From positions 155,697,753-155,761,752 of the forward strand of contig NC_133123.1 of assembly GCF_033568475.1 (NCBI RefSeq): a stretch of 64,000 bases of DNA, written 5' to 3'. Of this stretch, positions 21,261 to 34,000 are shown one piece after another (position 1 is the first letter of the stretch; each line of letters starts with the position of its first letter). The stretch comes from Henckelia pumila. Taxonomy: Eukaryota > Streptophyta > Magnoliopsida > Lamiales > Gesneriaceae. Below the pieces are notes generated by a model that saw nothing but the letters and a program-made list of their open reading frames with translations, was not told the DNA's origin and did no database searches. Both the position numbers and the translations under genes were made by a program.

Positions 21261-22103
21261 TATGAGTTTCCTTGTTTTTCAGCGTGCATGCTTCATCTCC
21301 AAAAAGACGAGGAACTCGCCTGCTCTTTCGCCCGAGAATTTACCCACCCCAGATATCCATTTTATGATAATCGCATCAACTACTATCAAAAAAATTGTAA
21401 TAAATTATCCACTTTCGTTTCCATTTTTATCCATCTCAGATATGCAAGTTAAGTTTTCGTATTTAGTATTATTTTATAGGGCTCTTTTATTAATAAACTC
21501 CGTCATGAAATACATTAATTACTTTCTATATTTTTTTTTATCCTCTCAAACAAACATTAAAATAAGGATAAATTAAAAATTTCTTTCTAAAATGTGTTTT
21601 TCTTTTAAATTTTTTTTAATCAGTATGAAAACATACACTAACCTAAATATATGGAACGAGAAGAGTATATATATATATAAAATTTTCAGCTACCCAACCA
21701 ATGCTGCTCAACTCGTCCCCGACAACTAAAATCCGGCACCGTGTTTAGTGATACGAAAAATAAAAAAAAACAACTAAAACCCGATACCAGATTTTAATGA
21801 TCGGGGACGAGGTGAACAGAAATGGTTGGACAGCTGAAAATTACTATATATATATATATGTCAAAATAAGTTTTGTCTTAAAATTAACGAGGTGAGCTAA
21901 GTTGCGCTTGAGTGTGAAAAAACCTAAGCTTCGATGAGTTAAGCAAAACAACTTACACTATAATTTTTTCTAGTTTTATAGATGTATTTTTCATTATTCA
22001 AATTGACAATTTGTATTTCATTTTCTCCGCTTCTTCCAAATACACAAAATTTTATTCTTCTAAATATTTTAAAAGAATTTGTTTTAATTTTTAGAAGCAA
22101 CAC
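21261..22103. other. Intergenic AT-rich DNA
   Basis: No gene is visible. It contains hairpin family copy 3, listed separately. Confidence 0.5.
21680..21850. repeat. Hairpin MITE family H, copy 3
   Basis: It has inverted arms (ttttcagctacccaaccaat and the complement of ggttggacagctgaaaa) around an A-rich loop. The terminal bases are shared with copies 1 and 2. It is flanked by (TA)n on both sides. Confidence 0.75.
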
Positions 22104-22112
22104 AATATTAAC

Positions 22113-22251
22113 GGTTTAGTTTATGCTAACCCATTCGAGCAGTGCCCGAATGACTGCCCGAATGGGGATTCAACGGACAAAATTATGAACATCTCAAATG
22201 TAAAAAAATTGGGCCCTATGATACAGCCCATATGCTAGCATAGACTAAACC
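22113..22251. mobile_element. Mutator-like MITE (139 bp) with 9-bp TSD
   Basis: The terminal inverted repeats are ggtttagtttatgctaac on the left and, read inward from the right, ggtttagtctatgctagc. The perfect 9-bp TSD aatattaac lies at 22104-22112 and 22252-22260. Confidence 0.85.
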
Positions 22252-22437
22252 AATATTAACTAGTATTTTTTAAACAATATTAATTAATTATTTAATTAAT
22301 TAATTAGCATTTTAAATCAACTAATTTTTTGATTCAGTTGACTAAAAAATCCAAACAAAAAATACCGAATCATGTACTTAATCATAGAACCGTAAATCGA
22401 AAACCGAACCAAATCCAGCCAGCACGGTCAGACTCAG

Positions 22438-22568
22438 GGTTTTGTCTATGCTGCCCATGTGCTGCATTCAAGGGCCCATGTTTTTTGGGATTTAATATAA
22501 TCTCATTTGAATTGAGATCATATCAAATTCCAAAAAACATGGCCCGTTGGGGTAGCATGGACAAAACT
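22438..22568. mobile_element. Small MITE in the ZRANB3 5' flank
   Basis: A 131-bp hairpin with inverted ends (gttttgtctatgct and gttttgtccatgct) related to the MITE at 22113. The direct repeat gactcag flanks it (22431-22437 and 22569-22575). It ends about 95 bp before the ZRANB3 start codon, so it probably lies in the promoter or 5' UTR. Confidence 0.7.
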
Positions 22569-22662
22569 GACTCAGACCGGTCGACTGCAAAGCGGCCTAG
22601 AATTCATGTGAAGGTGTACTGTATGCACTCAGTATCTCCTCTCCCCGCCCTCTTTTCAAAAA

Positions 22663-25044
22663 ATGGAAGAAGTTACAGAAGAACAAAGGAAACGGGCCGA
22701 GGCCAATCGGGCGGCGGCCCTCTCCAAGCGCCAGGCCATTGCCTCCCTCGGCAAACAATCCTCCCACCAGAACCCGTGGAAACTATTCAGATGCCGTAAA
22801 CCTTCTCCCGAGCTCGCCGCCGATCTTCACGTTCCCAAACAGTCCTTCGTCCCAAACATACTCGGCCCGTCCGAGGAATTCCTGGCCCGGATCGAAATCT
22901 GCTCCCTCGATTCGTTTTCCGTGACCCCTGTTGCTGTTAAGGGGTTTACGTTTCCCGGTGAAGCCCTTTGCTTTGAGAAACTCAGGGATTGTCTCTCTAA
23001 TGTAAGATGATTGTCGAAGAGTAATGTAGTTGGATTTTGTTGGTTTATCGATTTATTTACTGGACATTTAAAGATAAGGGATGGTTAGTTTTAGGTTGTG
23101 GTCGAAATAATTGGTGGGTTTTGGATACCTTGAACAACCCTCAATTCAAAATTGAATAGTAAAGTTTGGTGTGGTTATCGATATAACTGGTGGTTCGTGG
23201 ATTTCTCGAACAATTATCAATTCAAATTTGAATTTTGAAGTTTCGCATGGTTGGTGATTGTTGTTGGCTTATGCTTGGAAATGGAATTCGTTATCAAGTG
23301 TTTGGATAATCCTTATTTTATATTTTATTATTTGCGTGGTTGATTAGGTCATGTTATCACACTACACCCAAAATACTGGTGGAGGAAAAGCTTGTGTTTA
23401 TAGGCTTCAGGATTATCAGTTGGTTCTAAAGTCTTTGAAGAGTTGGAAAGGTATTGAATGTGAAGAGATACCATGGGGAACATTCAATGTCATTGAGAGG
23501 CTTTCACATTCATTTGCCGCTGGGAAATGGATACCTTGCAGGCCAGAACATGTACCTGATGAGAAGGTTGATGAATTGATTTCAGAGCTTCCAAAAACAT
23601 TGTTAAGTGCGTTGCTACCTTTTCAACTAGACGGTGTTCGTTTTGGACTGAGGAGGGGCGGTCGGTGTCTTCTTGCGGATGAAATGGGTCTTGGAAAGAC
23701 TCTGCAGGTAATTGTTGAATTCAATTCTCATTGACCTGCTTTCTTGATGATCATTTATGTGAACCACTTCGATATGTGTTCCTTCTTCTACTCTTATTCT
23801 AGGTATCTTCATTTGTGCCATTTATACACTAGTTGTTGGTAAAGAATTGGTGGGTTATTGGGCCTTCTAAAGTACATTGCATTATTTTCCATCGTTATAT
23901 TTTTTCCTTGAATGAGAAAGAAAGTTAATCGTGCTCAAAGTGTGCAAACAATGGATTCATTACATATATAACAGAAGATAATGCCGTAAAATAGTGCTAA
24001 TGTATGCGAGCATAAGGACAGCTAGGTTCTCATACGCCCCACAGCTTATCTGTTATCGAAATTAGTTCTATTCAAGCTCAAGAGTCAAGATTCGGAAAAT
24101 GGTTTGCAAAAGCTTTTGTAGTGTTTAGGATGCCAACGAACTTGGGTACAAATGATGTATCTTCACGAAATGATTTGTAACAATGTGAGATGTAGATTCT
24201 TGTAATTGGAGGGGCTTGCTTTGCCCACTAATGCGCAGAACTCCAAGATTGCTCTTGGTTTTTAAGTTACAGAAGTATCTTGAGTAGCTTATAGTTCAGC
24301 GTTGGCTTAAGGTACTGAGTTTACCAAAACAAATATTTTTCTCTTGTCAAATATCTGTTGACAAGGTTACATAGAAGTTTGATTAAGATTGAAAATGATG
24401 AAAATTAAATTTCTAAGATATGAAAATTTCTGTTGAGGGTAGTTTTTTTTGGTTTCTCAAGAGTCGAGAGTGTTTTTATTTATTCTTACCTTTTCCGTTT
24501 TGTGCTATAGTTAAATTTCCAGATAATATTTACCATTGTTGGTGCCTGGCTTATCATGCTATCTTGTATTTCTATCTCTTGTTTGTGTGGTTGCTAGATT
24601 TTCATGTTAGTTCATGTGTACATTATGAACTAAGCTTATGGCTCCAACTTTGTCTCAGAGAAACTATTACTTGTTAATTGTTATTAATCACGACTCTTGG
24701 TTTTTCACAGGCCATTGCAATTGCAGGTTGTTTCTTGAAGGAAGGTTCCATACTTGTTGTTTGCCCAGCAATTTTGAGACATTCATGGGCAGAAGAGTTG
24801 GAGCGTTGGTTTCCTTTTTGTACGCCTTCTGATATACACCTAGGTAACGTCTTGATATTCATCATTTTATTTCGCCTTTATTTCTTTACTCAGGGAATGC
24901 AGCTCGTGGTCTTCGAAATTGTTCTTTTTTTTTTGTTTTCCTTTTGCATTCTCCACCTTTTCGTATTGAAACACATCCATGGCATAAACTATTTGTCTTG
25001 ATCGCGTCCATGTATTTTTAATGTAACTGATTGTTTTTGACCCA

Positions 25045-25079
<35 letters not shown>

Positions 25080-28000
25080 GGGTACATATTTTCCTTTTAT
25101 TTGTTTCTGAATAATTTTTTTCAAAATGGACGATTGACTTTTAAGTTGCGTTCCCTCATCCTTCACTCTTCTTTTTGGGTTTAAGGGTGTAATCTTAACT
25201 CAACAGACTTGAGTTGGGGGCTAAATTCTAACAAACCATTTTAGATCCAAACAGTTAATTAAATCATATATCTGCTCAAGAACTGATTTTTCGCTAAGAC
25301 GCTTAAAATTTCGTTATTTCTATGAAAATTATATTTTGTTCAAGTGGTAAATTATACTACAGAAGATTTAAAAGAAATCTGGTTAAGAGAACGTATGAGC
25401 AAACAACAATAGTCAATAGTATAACAGAATAATAGAAATGCAGAAAAAGACGAGATTTATAATTTATTGAGGTCCAAAGGCAGTTTAATGTTCCAACGTC
25501 TTCTTTTTATTTTCCACGCCAAAAGAACTCACTAAAAGATTTGATTCTTTTGAATCCTTTATAATCATTTCACATTCTAAATTAATTGCAGACACTTAGA
25601 CACCACTCAGTAAATTTCTAAGCTCGAAATACTCTAGATCCAATCAGATTAAGTAGAGTATTCCGTACAACAATTGGGTACTAGACCCAATAAATCACTT
25701 GAATAGGTGCAACATATTTAATAGCTATCGAGTTCGTGTGTTCTTACATACAAATTGTTCTTGAGCTGCGAGCGAGCTTGATTTATTTGATGTACATTGT
25801 TTGCAAAACTTTGTATGCTCTTAGTATTCAAAGCTTTGTGAATTTTCTCATGATCAATACCTTCTATCTTCAGTCTCTTTAAATAGATATATGCCTCCAA
25901 CAGTAACAATTTAAACTGGGTAACACAATAATAATCTTAGTCTAAATACCAGTTCATCAAATCTTCTGCTTGCTTTTGGATTTTGTGTGTTGGAGCAAGA
26001 TATGATTGTGATGCTTTGATGGGTCAATGGATACTTGCTGTTGTATTATATTCTTAGTACTGATTCACTTCCTTCTTGAGTTAGCTGATCCAGTTGAGGT
26101 GTTGCACTTGGCAGGCTTGTCTTGACTGATAACCTATTTTCTTGACCTATTTGTTGCTTGGTCGATCCTTTGCTTTTGCCATGAAAATAATTAGCTAACC
26201 GACCTACGTATCCCAGCTGATTTTCTCTTCTCTCACTACTCACTACTGTTGTCACATCCAATTTCTTTAACGCCTTTTAACTTTCTGCTTTGCTGGTCTG
26301 ATTTGTCTTAGCCATAGTACTTAATACTAAAATAGCCCACTTTACTTGAACTTCTTTGTCGACTTGTTATGAGATCGCCTTAGCCAAATATTGTGAATTT
26401 AACTGTGTACGTTTCTCTTATCCAGTTGAATTCATAATTGATATTGTCATCATTCGATTCATTTCAAAACCTTTTAAGATAATATTCAGCAGTTGTTTTA
26501 CATGCAACTTCATATAAATATATTTCATGTATGCGGAGAATTGACAGTGTTAAAGCTTTTCATTTTTAAAAATCTATGATTTAGGCTGTTATTTTGCACC
26601 AATGGTTTAAAGTTGTTCATGGCAGTATTGTACTACTCCTTGCCTTCTCAAATTTGTTCCTCAAAGTTTGTTCAAGTCATGTTGCTTAGGGGTGGGATCG
26701 GGTCGGGACTGTCCCGTAACCCCCTTACCCGATTCCCGTCCCGATAAAAATTGAGATTTTTTTCTCTCCCGATCCCCTACCCGAAAAGTGTCGGGACCCG
26801 AATGTTCGGGATCCCGTCGGGTAGAAAGAGGGAATTCCCGAAAAATAATTTTTTTTAAAAAAAAATTCTATAAATTTTTTTTAATGAAAAATATGAAGAA
26901 AGTCAAACAATTTCTTAGTACATTACAAATAAAGTAAAATTTCTTTGTATATAATCATTAAAAACTAAAAAATCTTTTTAGTACATTACAGATAAACTAA
27001 AACAACTATTTGGTTAATACAATAAAAACATATAATTATTCGAAATAAAAAAAAAACAAAATGAAAATTTATAACTCAACAATAATATTAAAACAAATAA
27101 ATATAAATATAAAAAATAATTATTTGAGAGATAATTATAAAAAATATTAATATTAAAACAGAATTATAAAAAATATAAATAAAAATATTATTATTATATT
27201 CGGGTCGGGAATCCCGTCGGGTAGGGTTGTTGATCCCGATCCCATTCCCGAAATTGATCGGGATCGGGTAAAATTAGGGACAGAAAAAATTCGCGATTGG
27301 AACGGGTTGGGAATCGGGAAGAGTCGGGAATTTTGTCAATTTTGCCAGCCCTAATGTTGCTTCCTTTTTCCCTGACAGTGTTTGGTCATCGAGACAATCC
27401 TGCACGTTTAGCCGAGCAACCAAGAGTCGTGGTGATTTCATACACAATGCTCCGCCGTCTGCAGAAAAGCATGTTGGAACAGGAATGGGCCACCTTGATA
27501 ATAGATGAATCTCATCATTTACGCTGCAGCAAAAAATCATTAGAAAAGGATGAGGTAAACTGCATTCCAATTATGTTCTGTCTAATGATAGATGTGAAGA
27601 TTGAAACTGGCTTGTGTTGTGGTGGTGTTTTTTTCCACTCAAAATGTGGAAAACATGGAATGGAAACTCATTCTCAACCTTTAGCCATCTTGTATTCATG
27701 ATTGCCAACTTGAAGCATGTTGGATCTATGGGGTTTGTTTATATTCACATGGTTACTACTGTTGTTTATGCGCTCTATATGTTTTGCACATGTTCTTGAT
27801 GAAATTGATATTCCAAAGGACATCTCTCTCCCCTCCTCCAAACTCTACTCAAGGAAGGAGGTCCATGAAGTTTGATTTGTTAAATTCAGTATCATTCCTT
27901 CAATCTGGAGTAGTTGGGTGTTGCATAGAGGGTAAGCATTGACTTCTACAGGGTCTGAGGGGAAACCGTATAACAAGATGAAACAAGAGAGCTCAAGTAC

Positions 28001-31000
28001 AGAATACAAATAGGTGACATCTGCTTTAATGCTAATTTTACATAAAGGATTGACATAAAACAAATGCATATTGACCCCTATATTGTTGGATTTGGCTGAA
28101 CACTTTTGACTTTTACCTCATGACATGTTCGTTTGGGTTAAACTTAATGTCCCACGAGGTGTTTCATTTTATACAAGATTGCAAAGCCATACTCTGTTAT
28201 GGACTCAGGCTTGGGGGTTCTAGTGGATTGGGCAAGTTGACCCAAGTATTTCAAAGCCTCCTATACCAAAGGTTAACAGTAGATCCAGAAACAGGGGAAA
28301 ATAGTGAGTGCTCGTGCAGTGGGGAGAGAAGGATAAATAAAGGGAGTTTGTCATTGTTAGGGAGGATTTGAGTTGTGAAAACGTTTCTAGTACTGCCACG
28401 GTAAGAGAGAAAACATATTCAGTTAGTATATTTTCCCTGCTCATGGGGCCATCTTCTTGAGAAGGAATTTGGTCATTAATGTGTAAAAACTTACCGTTTG
28501 ATTGATATGAAATTCCTCAATGTGTTTACCGCCATTGATTGTCCCTCTTTTTGCTGAAATTATTTGGAAGTAAGTCTGGTTTTTCTATCCTACCCATTCA
28601 AGTGTTTGTAAGTATAGTGGCATGTATACTGGATTGATTTATTAAGTTTTTTGATAGATTTGTTAATTTTATGGTCTTTGAGAATTGAGAGGCATAATGA
28701 AGATAGCCAAGCTGAAGTTGGTTGAGATGGATAATCGTTTTACTTATTGGTTAGGTTAGCAAGGGAATGAGAAAGAACTCAAGGAGGTGAATAATTAAGA
28801 ATTCTCTTCGGTGCCTTAGTTTTTTTTATTTAAATTAGATAGATTTCTAGATTATGCTTGTTTGTGGAGGTTTAAAGGCGAATCTCATCTTCTTGGCAAA
28901 ATGACAATATCAGGAGCTGATAACCGATTTTAAAAAGATGACGATTTGCTACTTTAACTTGCAGCTTGTTAGCCTAATTTTCTTTTGGCGAATCTTTCTG
29001 GTATTTATATCCGTTCCTTAGAAGACAGTTCTTTCTCAGAATTTTGCATTATCAAATAATATTAACATTATTTTATTGAATCAACACTCTTATTTACCCC
29101 ATTTTCCAGCTACAAGCTGTGCTTGATGTGGCTAAGAAGGTGAAGCATCTGATTCTACTGTCTGGAACTCCTTCATTGTCAAGGTTGTTGAAATCATCTT
29201 TGCTTTAAATCAAATATCTTTAGTTATGTCCAACTTTTTATCTGATTTCTTTTGTGCTTATGGGATTTTAAAATGTCAGTCTCCTGGGTTGTGTGACTTT
29301 ATATGAGCACTAATATATCAAATCTAAATGAATGCTCATTTTGTGTTTCTTGTTTTCCTAGGTGATAATAGGCCTTATGACATTTTTCATCAGGTAAACA
29401 TGTTATGGTAAGTACAGAAGCATTTCTTAAGCAGTGGATAGTTTTTGACTTTTCTAGCCTGTTGCTAATGCTTTATAATTACTGCAGGCCAGGTTTGCTT
29501 GGGCAGACCAAATATGAGTTTGCAAAAACTTACTGTTCTGTTAAATTTGTCAAGGGTAGCCAAGGAAATGTTTTCCAGGTAACTTTCAGGCTTGCTCTTA
29601 CAGCTGTTTATTTTTCTTTCAAGTTTGCCTTCACCTAGCTTTTATCTGGCTATGATGTTGCTTGAGGCAAAATTGTCTTCACTATTTTTTACTTTCAGTT
29701 CTATCACATTTTTAAGTAAATTTGAGATCAATATCTTTTTGTAGGATTTTTCAAAGGGGATACGTCTGGAGGAATTGAATGTTTTACTGAAGGAAACTGT
29801 CATGGTAATGCAATATAATTTCTCTTTTGGAAATTGTTGTTTTTTCATTTCAAATCTTCAAAATGATATTTTATTAAGTTCCTGTGACACTATATAGATT
29901 ATAGCCGTTGGTGGCTGTCGCAAGAATTGTTTTAAAAAAATGACTATCCAACTCTATTAGCGGATGCTACTTTTATGCATGCCAATCACTCAACCAAAGA
30001 GAAAGTGGGGTTTCTAGAATGCATCATTTTTGTCGCATTTAGATTGCTTGGTTGGTTGGTTGCTTGTTTTCAAGTCTTTGTAAGTTTCTTTTAACTATAA
30101 AACTCAAACTAGCAACTTTTATTGTAATAATCTAATTCCACTTTTGATTCAACAGTATGGCCTTAACAATGAAATTGTGTAGAATTGCTTAGTGGTGTGA
30201 AAATGTGTATTTATTTCCTGTAAAAAAAAAAGTGGTGTGAAAATGTGTAGATTTATTTTTTAGGTGTGAAATTGTTTATTAAGTGTGAAATTGCTCAAAC
30301 ACTGTACCATAAGGTGAAGAGATGTTACATAACCCCTGGTTAAGAAGTTGTGAGTGGTGGTGGAAAACAATACTAAATTGAAATTGTGACTAGTAAGAGG
30401 AATATGAAGAAGGTGAAGGATGATATCATGATATTAGACACTGAATTGGCAAATAATTATGAAGAGAATATAGTGAAGTTGATGAGTTAATAGCACTACC
30501 CAAAAACAATTTTTTGGCTTGATCTAAGAAAAAAAGGTTAGTCTCAAAGCATCTTTGTGAAAACCTGAATCTTGTCCATGAGGTCTACAAAACATACTAT
30601 GTGTATGGTATCTATGTGTTGCTAGAACCATAGAATTACCGGGATTTCTCTTTTGTTCATGGTTTTCCCCACAATTTTAAGAGTTGTAGCTGGTATTGAG
30701 CTAGTTTCTTTATGCACATGATAGAGTTTCAACTTTCAAGTAAAATTTATCTTGGAGAAAGGTAATTCAACATCATTAATGTGGGAAATCATTGACTAGA
30801 TATGGATTTGTGATAATCTGGCAACTAATCCTCACAATATAGAATCTTCTTTTCAACCAATAGTGAAATCCGTTCTTTGTCAAACCAAAGTGTGTGCACG
30901 CTCTCCCAAATGTCAAGGCTAGTTGCCTTGGTGTACGAAACATAGGTTCTTTAATATGTGGTACTATGATCTTTCAATAATTTTAAATTTACTAGCATTA

Positions 31001-34000
31001 GGTCATCTTTTTCCAATTTTTGATTCCACCATGTTGAGGGAACGACAAATACTCCCGTCTTACGTGATTGTCTTTGTGATACAACAAGTAAAACATAAAG
31101 TTTGTTTTTGATCTACTTTATAGTTAAAAAAGTTTATATTGTTTTATTAAGATCAACTATAAATTTTGTGCGCTTGAAAGAGTTGAATTGCAAATTTTTT
31201 TTTTTTTGTTTTTTGGTTTTAATTTTTGGCACAATAACAAGTGGTTGAGCTAATAAATCTATATTATCTGGGGCCTTCGGCATTGTGGTTGCTGTAGCTA
31301 GCTGAAGTTACTTTTGTGTACAATAAATGTTACTACCTGTTTTATGTGGTTAACTTAAATTTATAATTGGTTTTTTGACTCTCTTTTTCAAATCAAGAAC
31401 AGGTAAGTTGAGATTTGCAATTGGTTAGAATTTTCTTCGTTTTCCATATGTTAGAAGTAGATAATACAGGGAGAAAGTGATTTATTGTTTGTGTAAAAAT
31501 GTGGAGATGAAAACCTTTCTATGTATTGAACACCAAATGCTAGAAGGAAATGATCACATTAAAATCCAGGCATTATGGAATCCTAAAAAACCAATAAATC
31601 TCTCTAAAATGGAGTGTTGGATTTAGTTAGCATATGGATTCTAACTATATGAAACGATATCATTTTTTGGTATTTTTCCTATTTGTGCAGCAGAATTTAG
31701 GCACATCGCTAAAGAATGTCTATAGCTTTTTTTGGTATTTTTAAAAAAATAGACGACTGACTTAATTTACAATTTTCATCGACAAAATGGACACTCAAAT
31801 TCAGTGATAGGTAATTTGGATTTTGGTGTATCTATTCATACATGTTTTAATCTTTTTTTCTGCTATTCTTTGCAATCATAACATACTCTTCTAATATTTG
31901 TTTCTTTTGTGACTACGCTACAGATAAGGCGCTTAAAGGAGCATGTTTTGCTGCAGTTACCTCCCAAACGCCGGCAAATTATAAAATTAGTTTTGAAAAG
32001 ATCAGATATTAGTTTGGCAATGGCAACTTTAGGGCTGAAAGATGTTAACGTTTCTGCAGACAGTGTTGCTGAAAATGCCCTGCCTGATATTTCTGATGAA
32101 GATCAAGGTATTCATTGATGCCTTTTCAATTTAAAATTTTTTTGGTCGAACCTGGCTAATGAGACTGGCTGTCGAGATGTAGGCGATGAAATCAATGTGG
32201 AAAACTAATATACTGTTTTGCTTATAGTTTTTTCCCTGCAATCAACCATTATTTGGTTGGGTTATTTAACTATTTTCCCTTGGCAAAATATTCTGTTTTT
32301 GGAAGTTAATTTGAACTTGTCTTCCATCTGATATCTGTGTTTTTGTCTTGGTCTAATTATGTGGGTTCTTAACCATAATGTCAACATAAATTTTTGTGAA
32401 CTAGTGTTCCTGCTCAACTATTTTGAATTTACCTTGTTGTGTTATTCGTTTCTTATTTGAGTTAGAATGCTCTATATTCTGCTGTCAGAAATTTTATAAT
32501 TTCGATGTATCTGCTGATAATATTTGAGTACACAATCATGAAAGATGTTCTTCGAACAGTGTAACTATGGATTTATCTTTGCTAACCTTGGTGGCTATAT
32601 TGTGCTTTTCTCTCCTGAACTTGAAATGAAACTCGGGTACACTAATTTATTTAGTTGGTTGGCACAGTTTTTGTCAAGAAAAAATCTAATTTCAAATAAT
32701 CCGTGTAAGATTCCTTATTTCTGAGCTTTGTGATCTTAAATTTTAACTAGCTTCTGACATGTTGAGATCATGATATCTGTATGACAGTTGTCAAGAGTAT
32801 AATAAATTCTGTTTCCCCAGTCACAACTTAAAATTTCAACAATCCAAGGCAGGAGTGCTTGCAAATTGGCAGACTACTCTAGATGCTTCATTATTGTTCC
32901 TAATCTCTTATGAATGACCTAACAGTGTAATATGCTGAAACTTATCAAGCTTTTGTGATTCCCACTCTCAATCTCACCAGGATATTTTATTGCTAGCAAA
33001 AATGAAAACACTCGATGTGTTGTATTTAACTTCAGATATGTTTCATATGTTTATACATCTAAATGAAACTCATGTCTACACAGATAATGAAATGAATAAG
33101 ATTTTGTCTACGAAGCTCTCAGCACTAGGTATTGCCAAACTACCTGGATTCTTTGAGTGGCTCTCTCTACATCCAATCATGGCTGAGTTAGATGAAGTGG
33201 AAAATAATGAAGGAAGTTCGGGTTCTCACAAAATGATAATATTTGCTTTTCATCATAAGGTGCTTGATGGAGTGCAGGTAATATTTCTTACTTCATAATT
33301 TTGAGAAGTTGTGCCAGTGAGTTTTTTGCTCGATAAGTCGGCGATGCTTTTTTGCTTGAAAAATAATATGCTTTTATCTGCTTTCTGAGATTAATATCAC
33401 TGTTGATACTTGAGGAGTATGTTACGTCTTCTCCTTTTATATGCTTCTTGTAAGTTGGAATTTTACCCTGTTTGATTCTTTTGTGTCATTCGATTGGTGG
33501 CTGAGACAATTTATAAATTATTTTCTAGTTTTCTGTCTATTTTGCTATTTCTTAAAATTTTGTAGTTGGTACCCAGGTGGCTTAAGACTGCTTCTGATCA
33601 TCAAGTAGAGGACTATTTGTACCCACCAAACCCTCATGGTCCCATCTATGTCTGCAAAGCTTGAATTGCATTCTTAGTTTCATATATCACAATATTTGAT
33701 TCATTGTCAGTATTTTGGCACTTATTCCACAAGAACTAGATTTTACTAGTATTTGGACACGTGAGTCAATATTTTAGGACGTGGGCATTAATTTTTCTGT
33801 GTTTGTTCCATGGGGTTCCGCATTAGCCATTACATGGTGGGTTTACAATAAAAAATGCTTTATTTTTGCTGGCTTATTTGATATGATATTTTCTTTGAAT
33901 AAACACTATGGATGTTCTTTCTGATGTCTGATAATACAGGCGTTTATATGCGAGAAAGGAATTCAATTTGTTCGCATTGATTGCACAATAACTGGTGGCG

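Noticed and set aside
22329..22799. 156-codon frame overlapping the ZRANB3 start
   Set aside because: It runs through the upstream MITE and is out of frame with the well-supported ZRANB3 exon 1.
25180..26640. Possible solo LTR or old element in ZRANB3 intron 3
   Set aside because: Composition differs slightly from neighbouring intron sequence, but I found no paired ends, TSD or coding remnants.
32950..33083. Upstream extension of ZRANB3 exon 10
   Set aside because: The frame from the acceptor near 32983 reaches a stop before joining the conserved region.
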